64,000 nucleotides of DNA, from positions 5,508,501 to 5,572,500 of the forward strand of contig JAFREQ010000026.1 in NCBI GenBank assembly GCA_025331565.1. The letters run 5' to 3'. The notes beneath the pieces are model-generated. The model did not search any database. It had not been told where the DNA came from and saw only the letters and a list, made by a program, of their open reading frames with translations. Made by a program: the position numbers and the translations under genes. Of the stretch, positions 25,301 through 36,746 are shown piece by piece. Source of the DNA: Holacanthus passer. Lineage: Eukaryota > Chordata > Actinopteri > Pomacanthidae. Numbering within the stretch: the stretch's first letter is position 1; each line of letters begins with the position of its first letter.

Positions 25301-26683
25301 GGAAAGGAGGAAGAGGAGGAAGAGGAGGAAGAGGAGGACCGTACCTTTCTTTTGGAGCGCTCTGACTTTTTGGACATGTTCTTCATGTTTTTATGAAGAT
25401 GAAATAAAACCTGGAAGGAAAAATGAAGACAGCGTGAGGAACTGACTGTGACGGTCGTGGTTTTGTGCCGGACCATCCTGGTCCGCTGCACATGGCTGAC
25501 GACACATATGTGGACTCAGACCTGGAAACTTTTTGAGTCCTTAAACTGAGCAGAAACATTTTCATCTGTGACTCGGTTCAATCCTCATTGACTCTTGACT
25601 GATTTTGGAGGACTTTTATTTTGACACGTCCCTCCGGTTCCGGGTTGCTCTTTGGACCTGCTGCCGATTTTTACGCACAGGATTTATGACTTTGCGCCCT
25701 TTGGTCGCTGCGCTGGCTCACCTGGAACTCACCTGGAGCTCACCTGGAACTCACCTGGAGCTCACCTGGAACTCACCTGGAACTCACCCGGAGCTCACCT
25801 GGAGCTCACCTGGAACTCACCTGGAGCTCACCCGGAGTTCACCCGGAGCTCACCCGGAGTTCACCCGGAGCTCACCTGGAACTCACCCGGAGCTCACCTG
25901 GAGCTCACCTGGAGCTCACCTACGGACAACCATCATTCGGCTCCTGTGTGAACTGACCTTAGCGTAGCAGCAGCTGATGAGCAGCAGCGGCAGCAGGTAC
26001 CCGACCAGCAGCACCGACACCCTGTAGGCGGCGCGCGACGCCCCGGACCAGCGCTCCCAGCAGAAGGTGCTGTTGGGGGCGGACGGGTGTCCGGTCAGGA
26101 CCTGGTGCCGGGCCACCGGCACCGACAGCAGCAGAGACGCCGTCCAGATGACGCAGAGCGCGGCCAGCGCGGCGCGGCGGCTCCGGGCGGCCGCTGGCCT
26201 CCGGGACAGAACCACGGCCACGTAGCGGTCCACGGACACGGCGACCAGCGTGAAGACGCTGACCAGCATCGACACGGAGGCGAAGAAGTGACCGAACCAG
26301 CAGAAGAAGCCGCCGAACACCCAGTCGGGCAGCGAGTACACGGTGGCATGCAGCGGGACGCAGCACAGCAGGAAGCCCAGGTCCGCCACGCTCAGGTTGA
26401 GCAGGAACAGGGCGGAGGAGCTGCCGGCCCGGAGGGGGGCCCCGGCCCGGAGGGGCCCGGGGCGCACAGACCCGCCCGACCCCCGGGCCCCCCCGAGCCG
26501 CACCCTCCCCAACACCGCCATCACTAGGCAGTTCCCCACCACCCCCAGCACGAAGATCAGCCCGAACACCACCGGCACGATCACCGCCTCCGGACCCGGT
26601 CCGCCGCCCTCCGGACCCGGCCCGGACCGGTTGGACTCCCGGAGCTCGGCCCAGCCCGAGGACTCGTTTCCCGGCAGCAGCAT
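22395..26683 (-). CDS. Galanin receptor type 1 (GALR1-like), three exons
   Basis: Class A GPCR, predicted 369 aa (human GALR1 is near 350), a plasma-membrane receptor for galanin-family peptides that signals mainly through Gi in its family. Exon 1 is 26683-25958, exon 2 is 25410-25345, exon 3 is 22712-22395; all introns are phase 0 with GT-AG ends. Exon 1 covers the N-terminus to TM5, with NxS sites (NES, NRS), NLSVADL in TM2, SVDRYVAVV at TM3 and CCYAK at the end of TM5. Exon 2 gives loop 3 (HLHKNMKNMSKKSERSKRK), very close to GALR1. Exon 3 has CWMPHH in TM6, NPILYA in TM7 and a Cys-rich tail. This three-exon layout fits GALR1, not the two-exon GALR2. ATG at 26683 is chosen because no earlier in-frame ATG is present. 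Loop 1 carries a Gly/Arg/Pro-rich expansion. Exon 1 lies in a CpG-rich island. Assignment to fish galr1a or galr1b is open. Confidence 0.9.
22764..25344. other. galr1 intron 2 contents
   Basis: Holds an L2-like LINE fragment (23,850-24,090), a short repeat shared with 57,290-57,395 ('gagactacatccatgttt', 23,245-23,270), a 'gtgtacctaataaagtggcc' transposon end near 24,111-24,135, and otherwise unassigned DNA. No exon was recognised. Confidence 0.5.
23850..24090 (+). mobile_element. L2-type LINE fragment
   Basis: The frame reads RHILSQNAEKLVHAFVTSRL, DYCSSLLS and LQPIQNAAERVLTGTRNRGH, the same reverse-transcriptase C-terminal region as copies A and B but more diverged. It is short, antisense to galr1 and non-functional. 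Confidence 0.8.
25717..25925. repeat. 11-bp minisatellite in galr1 intron 1
   Basis: Eighteen 11-bp units (ctcacctggag with a/g and t/c variants) plus one partial unit. Read on the galr1 sense strand each unit contains CAGGTGAG or CGGGTGAG, close to the 5' splice-site consensus. The array starts 33 bp downstream of the real exon 1 donor (AAG|GTCAGT). Three units make 33 bp, giving a spurious open frame on the plus strand. Confidence 0.95.
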
Positions 26684-26999
26684 GTTGGAGCAGAGGGAGA
26701 AGACCGCGACAGACCGGCTCAAAGACCAGGTCCATGTTCAGGATCCAACAGGTCCACAGGGTCCGGACTTTGCTGGAGACAGACAAGTTGACGGAAACAC
26801 GGTGCGCTGTTTCCTGTCAGCACATTTCAAAGTAAAAGCACGTTGTTGACTGTCCGACTTTCAGAAAGAATCAACAACATTTATTTATTCATTTATGTTC
26901 ACAAGCGAATTCAAATCATTTGTTTTTAAATTAAAATCAAACTCCTGTGGTCTGACGAATCTGTGAAGGCGCCGCTGAAGCTGAAAGGTTCACACAGGT

Positions 27000-27400
27000 T
27001 TACAGGAGCCACATGCTGCATCCAGGGGACATCTTTTCAGGGACATCCCTCCATCTTCCAGCAAGACAGCGGGGAGTCCAGGTACCAGACTGAAGTCCAG
27101 ACCTGTCCCCCCTTGAAAATGGTCTGTTGAGTAACTGAAGTCCGTCAAGAATGGGAAAGAATTTCACAAACTTCAACAATGTCCTTAATGTAAAAGAAAA
27201 GGTGGAACACAGCCGTCCCAAGTTTTCAGACCAAAAACAATAAGGTTTATCAGTTTGAACATTAATTGTCTTGTCTTTGTATCGTGCTCAAGTGAATATA
27301 GGTCAGAAGGGATTTATCTTTGTGTCAATCTTTGTGTTTTCATTTATTTATCTTTTTTGAGTTATTCAGCTATTGAAGCTACTACAGGATGTAAAAACTG
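27000..27400 (+). mobile_element. Tc1/mariner-superfamily fragment
   Basis: Text such as 'caagaatgggaaagaatttc', 'gaacacagccgtccc' and 'cagtttgaacattaattgtc' parallels the 3' part of the element at 42,030-42,478 and the common teleost element with a TGTCCCAACTTT-type end. It is too degraded for a coding call. Confidence 0.55.
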
Positions 27401-29837
27401 TTTTGCAATAACAGAGAACAGACGGTGATCATGCAGCGAGTTTTCAGACTTCAATTACTCTCTGGTCATTTATGATATCTGAGATATGTTTTGTAAAAAA
27501 TGTGATGCTGCATGGATCACACTTGTTATCAACATAATAAGGAAATGTTAATTAACATTAATTTACCTGCTGTTTCACCGTGTGTATAAATTGGTCTGCA
27601 ACCAGACATTCAGCTCCCAAAAACAACTTGTTCTTCAACTACTCAGCCCCAGAACTGAGGGCTGCACCTTTACTCGTGGAATCTGGACTCACACTATGTA
27701 GTTAACACTGTATTTCATATAGGCTTTGTCTTCTAAGGCTAACGCCAGCGGGATAAGGTTGAAGCAGGATGTGGTCCGTGCCTCACCGGGTCTGTACCCA
27801 TATGTGGCCCAGTGGCACAGCAGAAGACCTGACATTCACCGGGAGGGGGTGAATTCTGGAAACAAATAAAGTCCACTTCTGTGAGAAAGTTTAGACTAAG
27901 TTTGTTCACCGTGACAGTCCAACAAGGAGCAGAGTAGGGGGAAAAGGACAGGGAGAGAGGCCTGAAGCAGCCATGCATGCAGTGAAGCAGGGCCTTCACG
28001 TCCTGAATAATACGTACGACATCCTGCCAGAGCGGTCTGGTTCTTCTGCTTTCCTTTATCTCACAATACCTGCCGTCCTCCAGCTGTCCACCAGATGGCC
28101 TCAGACTCCTCTCGGCCCTGCAGTCACCTGACATTTCCTGCCCGCTGACAAACGACTGTTCTCGTTCCCGTCAGTCCTGCAGCGCTTACACCAACTTTTT
28201 AAGTTTTCAGCAACCTGCACCAGCCCGTTTGTCCCAGACCAGTGAAACCTTTACCCTGGAATCTGTAAGCTTTTGCATGTTGACTGCTGCAATAAAGCGT
28301 TGTTGCTGTCTTTCTCTGCTGCTTCACCACCTTGACAAATATCTCATTTTCTCTGATACTACTCGTGTTTTTATGAATATTCTGTTGAACCTGTCACTGA
28401 TTTTTGGGGGGATTTCTCAGTAGTGTAGATGTAAAATCCTTTGTTATTTCTAGAGGTTAACTTGAATTTAATTCCAGTAATATTCAAGTAAAAATTATTA
28501 ATTCAAGTTCCTTGACTTGGGAAAATGTCTTATTTAGGTTTCTTTGACAACAACAGTAACATAGACAGATTCTACCTGATCAGTCTCAACCCATAAGAAG
28601 CCATGGCGACACCAGTGTAACAAACACTTTGAATGCCCTCGACGCTTCCTTATATAGCTTTATGCTTGACCTTAACTCATTAACTCCCTAAGCGACACAT
28701 ACTAAACATCTTAGTGTGGTGGTCATGTCACAGTCGCAAAATGCTGGTGTGACCAGTGGTGGTGCGTGAATTTCTTTAAACAGTTTGACAAACATCTGCA
28801 CATTTATTTAAAACCTGCATTTTTCTGTATTTTTTTCAACTGGACTGTGTAAATGGACGGAACTGCTCAGACTCACACATGAACCATTTAAATTTTAACA
28901 GTTTTCCGTGTCTGCATTTATTGGTTTTCTGTTTGTAAAATTATTATTTCATAGTCCAGGTTTGGACCAGGTGTTTTATAATGTGTAGGAGCCATTTATT
29001 GGCCAAAATGTTTCATGGAAAGTGTAACTGATATAAATATATCTCACATCAAACTGTGGTTTCTACCTGACACAGTTCACCTGAATATAAAATGTTCCTG
29101 AATATAAAATGATTAAATAACAGATCATGAAGAGAAAAATATTTCTGATGAATGAAAAAAGTTGTTTATGGTTCTTTTGTTAATCTGATCTTCAGTCAGC
29201 ACAAATCCACTAATATATATGAAATTCAGTCTGATCAGCTGTATCATCCAATCAGCTGTAGCATCCAGTCCGGTGTGAGGATCAAGGAGCATGACACAAC
29301 ACATTAATACTTTATAGTCCCATTTTCAGTAATGATGACACAGATGCAACAGAAAATAAAATCAAATAATAAAATCAATAGTTCGCATAAAAAAAACAAC
29401 TTTAAAAAGTTTTTGACAATTGAAAAATATCTGAATTCATCATGACAAATGAAACCCAAATTTAAAAAAAGCTTTATTCAGTTCTTTTTGGAAGAATTTT
29501 TCACAGCTCACTTTTCAGTTATCAGTAACTTGATATCCGCTGCTTTTGAAATCATATTGAAAATGAATAAAAACAAACTATGTATTGGTGCGAAGCGCTA
29601 TCTCCAGAAGGCGACCAACTTCTCGATAACATAACATGTAACCAATGGAGCCGTGTTGTCAACAGAGGTTTGATATTTACTAAATTACATTGAAATGACA
29701 GTGATCTGTTAATTACATTTTTAAAAGTGACTGTTTAATGAATCATTCCACATTTGAACATAGAAACAGTCTGCTGACTGCACAGCGTCTTATCAGTGTG
29801 TCAACATCATGTCATACATTGACACAGCTGCCTAAAT

Positions 29838-30040
29838 ATATACGGCACCAGTCAACAGCTTGGACACACCTTCTCTCTTTTCATCATTTTCTGCCTCGTA
29901 GATTAATACTGAACACACAGAACTATGAAATAACACATGTAGAATTATGTATGGTTATAACAACAAACTGTAAACAAAGCTAATATGTTTTTTATTTTAG
30001 ACTCTTCAAAGTAGCCTCTTTCTGCTTTGCTGTCAGCTTC
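29838..30040 (+). mobile_element. Tc1-like transposon end fragment
   Basis: Contains 'caccagtcaacagcttggac', 'acaccttctctcttttcatc' and 'gactcttcaaagtagcctct', the standard terminal region of a widespread fish Tc1-like element. It is the reverse counterpart of the fragment at 17,195-17,345. No transposase is left here. Confidence 0.65.
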
Positions 30041-30580
30041 GCCAAGAATTTCCCAATGTATATGTATTTATAGTTTATTTAACAAATAAACTTTTTTATG
30101 AACGTATTGGCCAAGTCACAAAATGTTGATATTGAATGTAGAATATATTTCATTTGCTCTACAAGAATTTATCAGCTGGTAGCGACTCTAGCAAAACTTC
30201 ACTCTGGTCATTAGAAACTGAACTCTTCTATTAAGGAAGTGGTAAAAATGACTCATATTACAAAAAATAAATAAATAATAACATCATTATTCTACTCACA
30301 AAATATCTATATTTATTCATTTAATATTTTTTGTATTGGGACAAATAGTGGAATTCATATATTCATATATTTCAGCAGCTTAATGTTTTCACTGAGAGAA
30401 ACATTTATGTCTATGTCTATGTCTGTATAAAAAAATATCAGATACATCCTGACAGATGTCAGAGTTCAGTTTGGATAAAAACAACATGTGCTGTTTCTTT
30501 GTGCCGCAGTCACCAACAGGATTTTTCAGCCAATCAGAGAGCTGGAGGTCAGGGCGTGTGACTCGAGAGAACGTGGCCTT

Positions 30581-30660
30581 CACCTGATAAGCAGCTGATA
30601 GCTGAGTTGGACAAATCACACAATCTGATTGGCTGAGACCCAGCAGGGTTCAGGTATAAA
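30581..30660 (+). promoter_or_regulatory. Promoter of chymotrypsinogen copy 1
   Basis: TATAAA at 30655-30660 lies about 45 bp before the ATG. An inverted CCAAT box (GATTGG) is at about 30627-30632. E-boxes CACCTG (30581) and CAGCTG (30592) flank a GATAA. E-boxes of this kind are used by the acinar factor PTF1, but I see no clear companion TC-box, so that part is inference. Confidence 0.6.
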
Positions 30661-30704
30661 GCAGCAGCTCGGTCCTCCAACTCATCATCATCATCGTCAT
30701 CACC

Positions 30705-32643
30705 ATGGCCTTCCTCTGGATCGTCTCCTGCCTCGCCTTTGTCAGCGCTGCCTACGGTGAGACACAGACACAAGATTTTTTAAGATGTTTGGAAATGACT
30801 CATCTCTGAATACTGATTCTGAAGTGACTCAGACACATTTTATTCATATTTTAATTTACAAAACATCAACAAAATGGAAAATGAGTCCAGAGGGACGTTT
30901 TCAGATTGTGATTCTCTGATAAACATGAAATTATTCTACTGTTTACAATATCATTACATATCTACATTAAAACTGCTGCTTCAACAATTCCTTCAAAACA
31001 AAGTGCAGGGTTACATTCTTATCCGTTCTCACTCACTGCTGGTGTTTCAAATGTTCACTTGATAATTTGACAACATGACTCAATATGTCTCATGTCTTTG
31101 CGTGTCTACAGTTCAGTCATGTTGACATCATCACAAAGAGATGAGACAACATGAAGTTTGAGGTTTAAACACCTGAATAGTCCTTTAAGTCTGTTACCTG
31201 TCATCCTCTCAGGCTGCGGCACCCCCGCCATCCCCCCCCACGTGAGCGGATATGCCCGCATTGTCAACGGTGAGGAGGCGGTGCCTCACTCCTGGCCCTG
31301 GCAGGTATCGCTGCAGGTGAGTCCGCTGATCTCGACAAACACAACTACTCTTCTTCTGCTTCTTCTTCTTCCTTTTCTGTTGTTCAGTGACTCAGTTCAG
31401 TTTTTTTTTCTATCAGCAATCCAACGGCTTCCACTTCTGTGGAGGATCTCTGATCAATGAGAACTGGGTGGTGACAGCTGCTCACTGCAACGTCAGGTCA
31501 GTTCAACACAACATAAAACAACCCTTTCCATGGCTCTCAGCCTCGACGTCACAAGAGAAGAGAAGAAAAATATACAAAATCGCCTTTTTTAAAACAGTTT
31601 TTACATCATTTACAACTACATTAACCAACACAAATGTGTCATTTGTGTGAACTGTTCCTTGAAACTGGCCCTGCTTCCTGTTTCCTGTCAGGACCTACCA
31701 CCGTGTGATCGCTGGAGAACATGATAAGGGCTATGGCTCCAATGAGGACGTCCAGCTGCTGAAGCCAGCCAAGGTGAGAACCACGCATGAGCCATTTAGC
31801 TCTCAGAACATGCCATTCTCCCCCCACTAACCCCTCTCCCTCCCCAGGTGTTCACCCACCCCAGGTGGAACCCCCGCACTATCAACAATGACATCACCCT
31901 CATCAAGCTAGCCACCCCCGCCCGCCTGGGCACCAACGTGTCCCCCGTCTGCCTCGCCGAGTCTGACGATGTCTTTGCTGCCGGAATGACCTGCGTCACC
32001 TCTGGATGGGGTCTGACCCGCTACAATGGTGAGACTGTTTCCCAAACAAGCTCCAGCCTTAAAAGGTCCATGTGGTCTTACTTGATTAACCTGAGACTCT
32101 GGGTTAGAGTTAGAATACTTTTAATCTGAAAGGGGAGCAGGAAGTGTGCTAGAGTCTTTTTTGTTGACTGTCTCCCATAGCTCCCAGTACTCCCAACAAG
32201 CTGCAGCAGGCTGCCCTCCCCCTGCTGTCCAATGAGCAGTGCAAGGAACACTGGGGCAGCAACATCTCCGACGTGATGATCTGTGCTGGAGGAGCTGGAG
32301 CCACTTCCTGCATGGTGAGGTCCCGCCCACCTATCTGATTAATTTCTCATTTAGGTCTTTTTTTCTATTGGTTGCAGTTTCTGTTTTTTATTTCCATCGT
32401 TTTCGTCACTGTTTTAGTTGATCAAACTTCTTTCTTACCTCCTCATCCTTTCTTATCGTTTATTCGTTTGTTCTTTTTCAGGGAGACTCTGGTGGCCCTC
32501 TGGTCTGTCAGAAGGACAACGCCTGGACTCTGGTCGGTATCGTCTCCTGGGGAAGCAGTCGTTGCTCCACCTCCACTCCTGCCGTCTACGCCCGTGTCAC
32601 AGAGCTCCGAAGCTGGGTTGACCAGATCCTCGCCTCCAACTAA
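30705..32643 (+). CDS. Chymotrypsinogen, B-like (copy 1)
   Basis: Secreted pancreatic serine protease precursor, 264 aa, seven exons: 30705-30756, 31213-31316, 31417-31496, 31692-31773, 31848-32028, 32181-32314, 32482-32643. All have GT-AG ends and frames join. Signal peptide MAFLWIVSCLAFVSAAYG, then the propeptide CGTPAIPP whose Cys bonds the mature enzyme, and the trypsin activation site R|IVNG. The triad is visible: His in TAAHC, Asp in NNDITLI, Ser in GDSGGPL. Residue 189 at the base of the S1 pocket is Thr (GATSCMGDSGG), where classical chymotrypsins have Ser; residue 226 is Ala (TPAVYARV), as in chymotrypsin B. It cleaves after aromatic and large residues in its family. Poly(A) signal AATAAA at 32763. 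First of three tandem copies; an intact gene as read. Confidence 0.93.
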
Positions 32644-32762
32644 ACACTCAGAGGCTTCGCTGCCACAGCCAGGGGCAACCCACAAACCCCCTGACCCCCT
32701 CGACCCCTGAGCCCTGACCCTGACTGGTTAGTCCCACCTCAGAGTGTGCGGACAGTGAATGT

Positions 32763-32768
32763 AATAAA
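32763..32768 (+). terminator. Poly(A) signal of chymotrypsinogen copy 1
   Basis: AATAAA 119 bp after the stop codon, followed by a GT-rich stretch (gagtgtgtgtcg) that suits a cleavage site. Confidence 0.7.
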
Positions 32769-32829
32769 AACACTGAACATCATTGAGTGTGTGTCGTTTG
32801 AATTTGTGTCCAGAATCCTCTGAATCTAA

Positions 32830-33860
32830 TTACACACAGTGCTGAGAGCCATCAGCAGGGGGCACAGGAGTTCACAGCCATTGTCAACCAAAGGCTTCTA
32901 AGGTTAAGGAAATATTCATATCATATCATTTATAAAACATCATAAGGAAATATTGGATGTTCTGGATTTCATGAGCACCAACAACACTCCCACTACAGTC
33001 TTACTCCCCATTGTGTTGTTCTTGTTAAAGACTTGACTTGACACTTGACTTTGACCGACTTTCAACAAACAAAGGCCGTCTCTTGAGCCTGAGGGGCAGC
33101 AGCTCCGGCAGGGGGTGTTCGACAAAGCAAGTTGGACATATCCTGGCTTTCTTTGTGTTAGCTGAAAAAAGCCAAAGCCAAAAAAAATAAAAGCCCCATC
33201 AGACATACTGAGTATTACAACGGTGGTTATCAACTTTCTGTGTTGACTCAGGTCTTCTTCATCAGGCTCTATGTGTGTTCTCATAAAAAGGGTGTTTGGC
33301 ACTGATCGTGTGCCTCCTTCAGTTCAAATCAACAGGCCGTTATAATGGAGAGTTATGAAGAATAGTTTTATTGACCCTTAAACACATTTTTAAATTAATA
33401 ACATACTGATGACACATGAGGAATCACACACTTCTAACTATTCACATGGAGGAGTTTCTCTGTAGGTCAAGCTCATGATGCAACACGTGTGTGTGAAACA
33501 TACAACTACTGACAAACACTCTGCTGCTGGGAAACAAACACACGTTCCAATCAACTGACCTCCACACACTCTGCAACATGAGCACACTGAAACACACACC
33601 GATGGTTCATATGAAGGTTTTTGACCAGTATTTTCACTGACAGACAAAGGAGTTTCGAAAGTGCAGCTTCTGAAGTGCATGAAATGGTTAAAGTTTTTAT
33701 ATCAGCTTTAAACTGTATTATTTCTTTTGATACTGTTCAGCACAAAATCCTATCTGGAACAAACAAATTATAAAGAACTCTGAAGCAGATAGGTATCAAT
33801 GAATGTGATGGAATGGACCATTTTAATGGTAAGAAACAAATCGTTTATCCTTTTATGTGT
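32830..33860. other. Intergenic, copy 1 to transposon block
   Basis: No gene. About 33,600-33,725 is similar in order and wording to 42,937-43,060 upstream of copy 3 ('gtgcagcttctg', 'agtgcatgaa', 'atatcagc'), so it is an old shared repeat or duplication remnant. Confidence 0.45.
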
Positions 33861-34505
33861 AATGTTTCCGCTGAGTGAAATACTCTTGATGTGCAAATGT
33901 TTTCAATGGGTGACAAGTCGGGACTGCAGGCAGGCCAGTTTAGCATCCGGACTCTTCTACTACGGAGCCATGCTGTTATTTTACGTGCAGAATGTGGTTT
34001 GACATTGTCTTGCTGAAATATGCTGAAAAAGACAAAGTCTACTTGGCAGCAAATGTTGCTCCAAAGACCTGTACATATTGTTCCGCATTAATGGTGCTGT
34101 TTCCCTGATGTGTAAGCTACCTATGCCATGGGTACTTATGCATCCCCATACCATCACGGATGCTGTTTTTTTAACTGTGCGCTAACAAGCCAGGTGGTCC
34201 CTCTTCGCTTTAGGGCGGAGGACGCAATGTCCATGATTTCCATAAAGAATGTCAGATTTTGATTTGTCAGACCACAGGACAGTTTTCCGCTTTGCCTCAG
34301 TCCATCTTAAATGGACTCGGGCCCAGTGAAGTTGCTGCAGTAACGAACTGTGTTCACAGAAAATGGTCTTTGGAAGTGATTTTGAGCCCAAGTAGTGATT
34401 TCCACTACAGAGTCATGTCTGTTCCTGAAGATCACAGGTGTCCAGTATTGGTTTTCAGCCTTGTCCCTTTTGTACAGAGATTCCTCCAGATTCTCTGAAT
34501 CTTTT
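33860..34505 (-). mobile_element. Tc1/mariner-superfamily transposase remnant
   Basis: Minus-strand frames read LHWARVHLRWTEAKRKTVLW, SDKSKSDILYGNHGHCV, then SVMVWGCISTHGIG. This is the 'W..VLWSDES+F..FG..G...R+' and 'VMVWGC' pattern of Tc1-type transposases. Several stops and frameshifts follow. The plus-strand text ('gacaagtcgggactgcaggc') matches a very common teleost element. It belongs to the same family as 42,030-42,478. Confidence 0.75.
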
Positions 34506-34972
34506 AATGATAACGCTTCCAGCTGCTGCCAAATTCAAAACTCTGACACTTGCCTACAAAACTACAACAAAACAGCTCCCTCCTACCTGAACTCCCTCAT
34601 CCAGGTCTACACTCCCTCCCGCTCACTACACTCAACCAACAAAAGGCGCCTGATACAACCACCTCAAAAGGGCCCGAGGTCGACAGCCAGACTCTTCTCC
34701 TCTGTGGTTCCCCGGTGGTGGAACGAGTTACCAAACTCTGTTCATTTACTGAACACCTTGCACTTGACAGACTGCAAAAAAACCAACAAAGAAACCTGAT
34801 CCCTTCCTCAGTGCCTGTCGGCACCAAGGTCCTGTCATACTTGAACTTTGTTTTATGGCTTTTTCCCAGGTTGGTTTCTCCTGATTAGATCCTTGCTTGT
34901 GTTGTATCTACTTTCAGATGTACATCGCTTTGGAGATAAAAGCGTCTGCTAAATGAAATTGTAGAAATGACA
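34506..34972 (+). mobile_element. LINE C-terminal fragment with SINE-like tail (copy 1)
   Basis: Codes in broken frames for LTLAYKTT, APSYLNSLIQVYTPSRSL, LIQPPQKGPRSTARLFSSVV and PRWWNELPNSV, the end of a non-LTR reverse-transcriptase protein. The 3' tail 'gctttggagataaaagcgtc' and 'tgctaaatgaaattgtag' is shared with the SINEs at 8,299 and 58,190. The second copy is at 49,885-50,448. Confidence 0.75.
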
Positions 34973-35429
34973 GCATTGTAGGTTATTGATGGTGTCCGCT
35001 TCTCCACTTCTACCTGACTGTCACTCCTTTGTCCCTGCTACGGAACCCCGCTCACTGGACTGCACTGAGTCGCTCAGTCTGACTCTCAGCCAAAGCATTC
35101 CCCTCATTCAAGCAAGTTTATTAATGAACAACTTACTAAACACGATCCTGTCTCCTGCCTCTGTGCTCTGCTCTTGGATTCACTACCAGCCTTAAGAGAG
35201 GAGTGTGGTCCCTGTGACAGTGAAAATTAACACGTTTGGTGTTAGATGTTTTCAAAGAAAATACCACAACTCAAAAAGCAGGTGACCATTCGAAAGCAGC
35301 AAATTAATGTTGTGAATCCATCCGTTGGATAGCCTTTAAACTCTTGCAAAAATGCATTTTGCATTGTTTCTTGATCTTATCTGGGAAACTACAAAAGCTC
35401 TAACGATTAAATGGTTTGAATCTGAATGA
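34973..35429. other. Intergenic, before the duplicated block
   Basis: Mostly unassigned. About 35,295-35,350 matches 42,873-42,930 ('caaattaatgttgtg', 'agcctttaaactcttgcaaa') with about 10 percent difference and a different spacing from the main duplication. Confidence 0.4.
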
Positions 35430-35892
35430 ACAATTTCAACTACAGACTTTATGTATTTTATGAGGTCTGTTTTTTGTGAAGTCATTTCTGACGCAAATCT
35501 CAGCATGACAGATCTCTGATCTTTGGAATAGAGTTAAACTAATTAGTCCAGTTACTAATTGAATTGATTGACGACTGATAATGAACTGATTAATCATTTA
35601 AAAGTTTTTCTTTTTTATATTGCAGTGAACTGAATCTCTTCTTGGACTGTTGGACTGAACCAAGACATTTGAAGATGTCCTCTTGGACTCTGACACTGAG
35701 ATGGACATTTTTTAGTATTTTATCACACAGACCAATTGGGTAGTTGAGAAAATAATAAACAGATGAATCAATATTGAAAATATTCCTCAGTTACAGTCTT
35801 ATGTTGGAGTTTTGTGGTTTGTGATTACCTGACGTGTCAAATTAACATGTTGGAGTCATTCAGTCATCTCCAACTTTCACGTTCCTCCACAG

Positions 35893-36000
35893 GTGGAAAA
35901 CTCCCTGTCAGCTGCACCTGTCCAAACTCCCACCGTCTCTGATAAGATGGCCTCGTCCTCCTGTCTCGTCCAATCACGTCGTTCCCCGGCTGTATAAAAG
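35893..36000 (+). promoter_or_regulatory. Promoter of chymotrypsinogen copy 2
   Basis: TATAAAAG at 35993-36000, CCAAT at about 35970, TGATAAGA at about 35938. A TGGAAAA/CAGCTG/CACCTG cluster at about 35893-35920 looks like a PTF1-type acinar element (E-box plus TC-box on the other strand). The cluster is seen; the PTF1 role is inferred from pancreatic protease genes in general. Confidence 0.6.
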
Positions 36001-36034
36001 CTCCTCGTTCAGGCAGACCCAACATGATAGAGCC

Positions 36035-36707
36035 ATGGCCTTCCTGTGGATCCTCTCCTGCCTCGCCTTCGCCGGCGCCGCCTACGGTGAGACAAACTCT
36101 TTAACGAAGAAACCAGTGCATAAAACAGGTCCATAGAGCAGAGCTCGAACAGATTATTCTTAAATGATTAAATGCTGCATCTGAATATATAGAGAGTTTT
36201 CACAGCTAAACTTCCACCACTTAAAATGGATATTTGAAATTGACCACACAATAATATAAAGTAAACTTGCTGTAGAAAATAATATTAACTTTAGGTTGAA
36301 GAGCTGAACTTTAACATTTGCGCCTGTTTTTGTTTCATTATTGCAACTGAAGTATTGCTCTTATTTACTAATAAATTCAGTCTTCATAACTGAAAAATGG
36401 GACTCGTGCTAGATTACTGTGTTGTTTGTGTGGTGTCATGTTGTGTTGGCAAATAGTCCAACTGACAGGTCCACTTACAAACTCTCCGTGCCTGGTTGCT
36501 GTAAGTGGACCTTAAACTACTTGTGTCTGACGCCGTCCCAAATGTCAAGACTGAACTTTCACATTTGCGTTGTTGATGATGTCATGATGATGTCCACAGG
36601 TTGCGGTTCTCCGGCCATCCCTCCCGTCATCACCGGTTACTCTCGTATCGTGAACGGTGAGGAGGCAGTGCCTCACTCCTGGCCCTGGCAGGTGTCTCTG
36701 CAGGTAA

Positions 36708-36746
<39 letters not shown>

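Larger units (their letters stand above)
26684..30580. other. Intergenic between galr1 and first chymotrypsinogen
   Basis: 26,684-26,850 would be the galr1 promoter or leader; no TATA box is seen. A Tc1/mariner-type fragment lies at about 27,000-27,400 and a Tc1-like end at 29,838-30,040. A 131-codon minus frame at 27,739-28,134 resembles nothing I know. The rest is AT-rich and unassigned. Confidence 0.45.

Noticed and set aside
25605..25967. Plus-strand frames of 99-120 codons with a THLELTWNSPG repeat
   Set aside because: Antisense translation of the 11-bp minisatellite in galr1 intron 1.
26087..26849. Plus-strand frames of 146 and 168 codons over the galr1 first exon
   Set aside because: Antisense shadows created by the GC-rich exon; low-complexity Gly/Pro/Arg content and no homology.
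27739..28134. 131-codon minus frame
   Set aside because: No recognisable motif, no splice partner and composition like non-coding DNA; not called as a gene.
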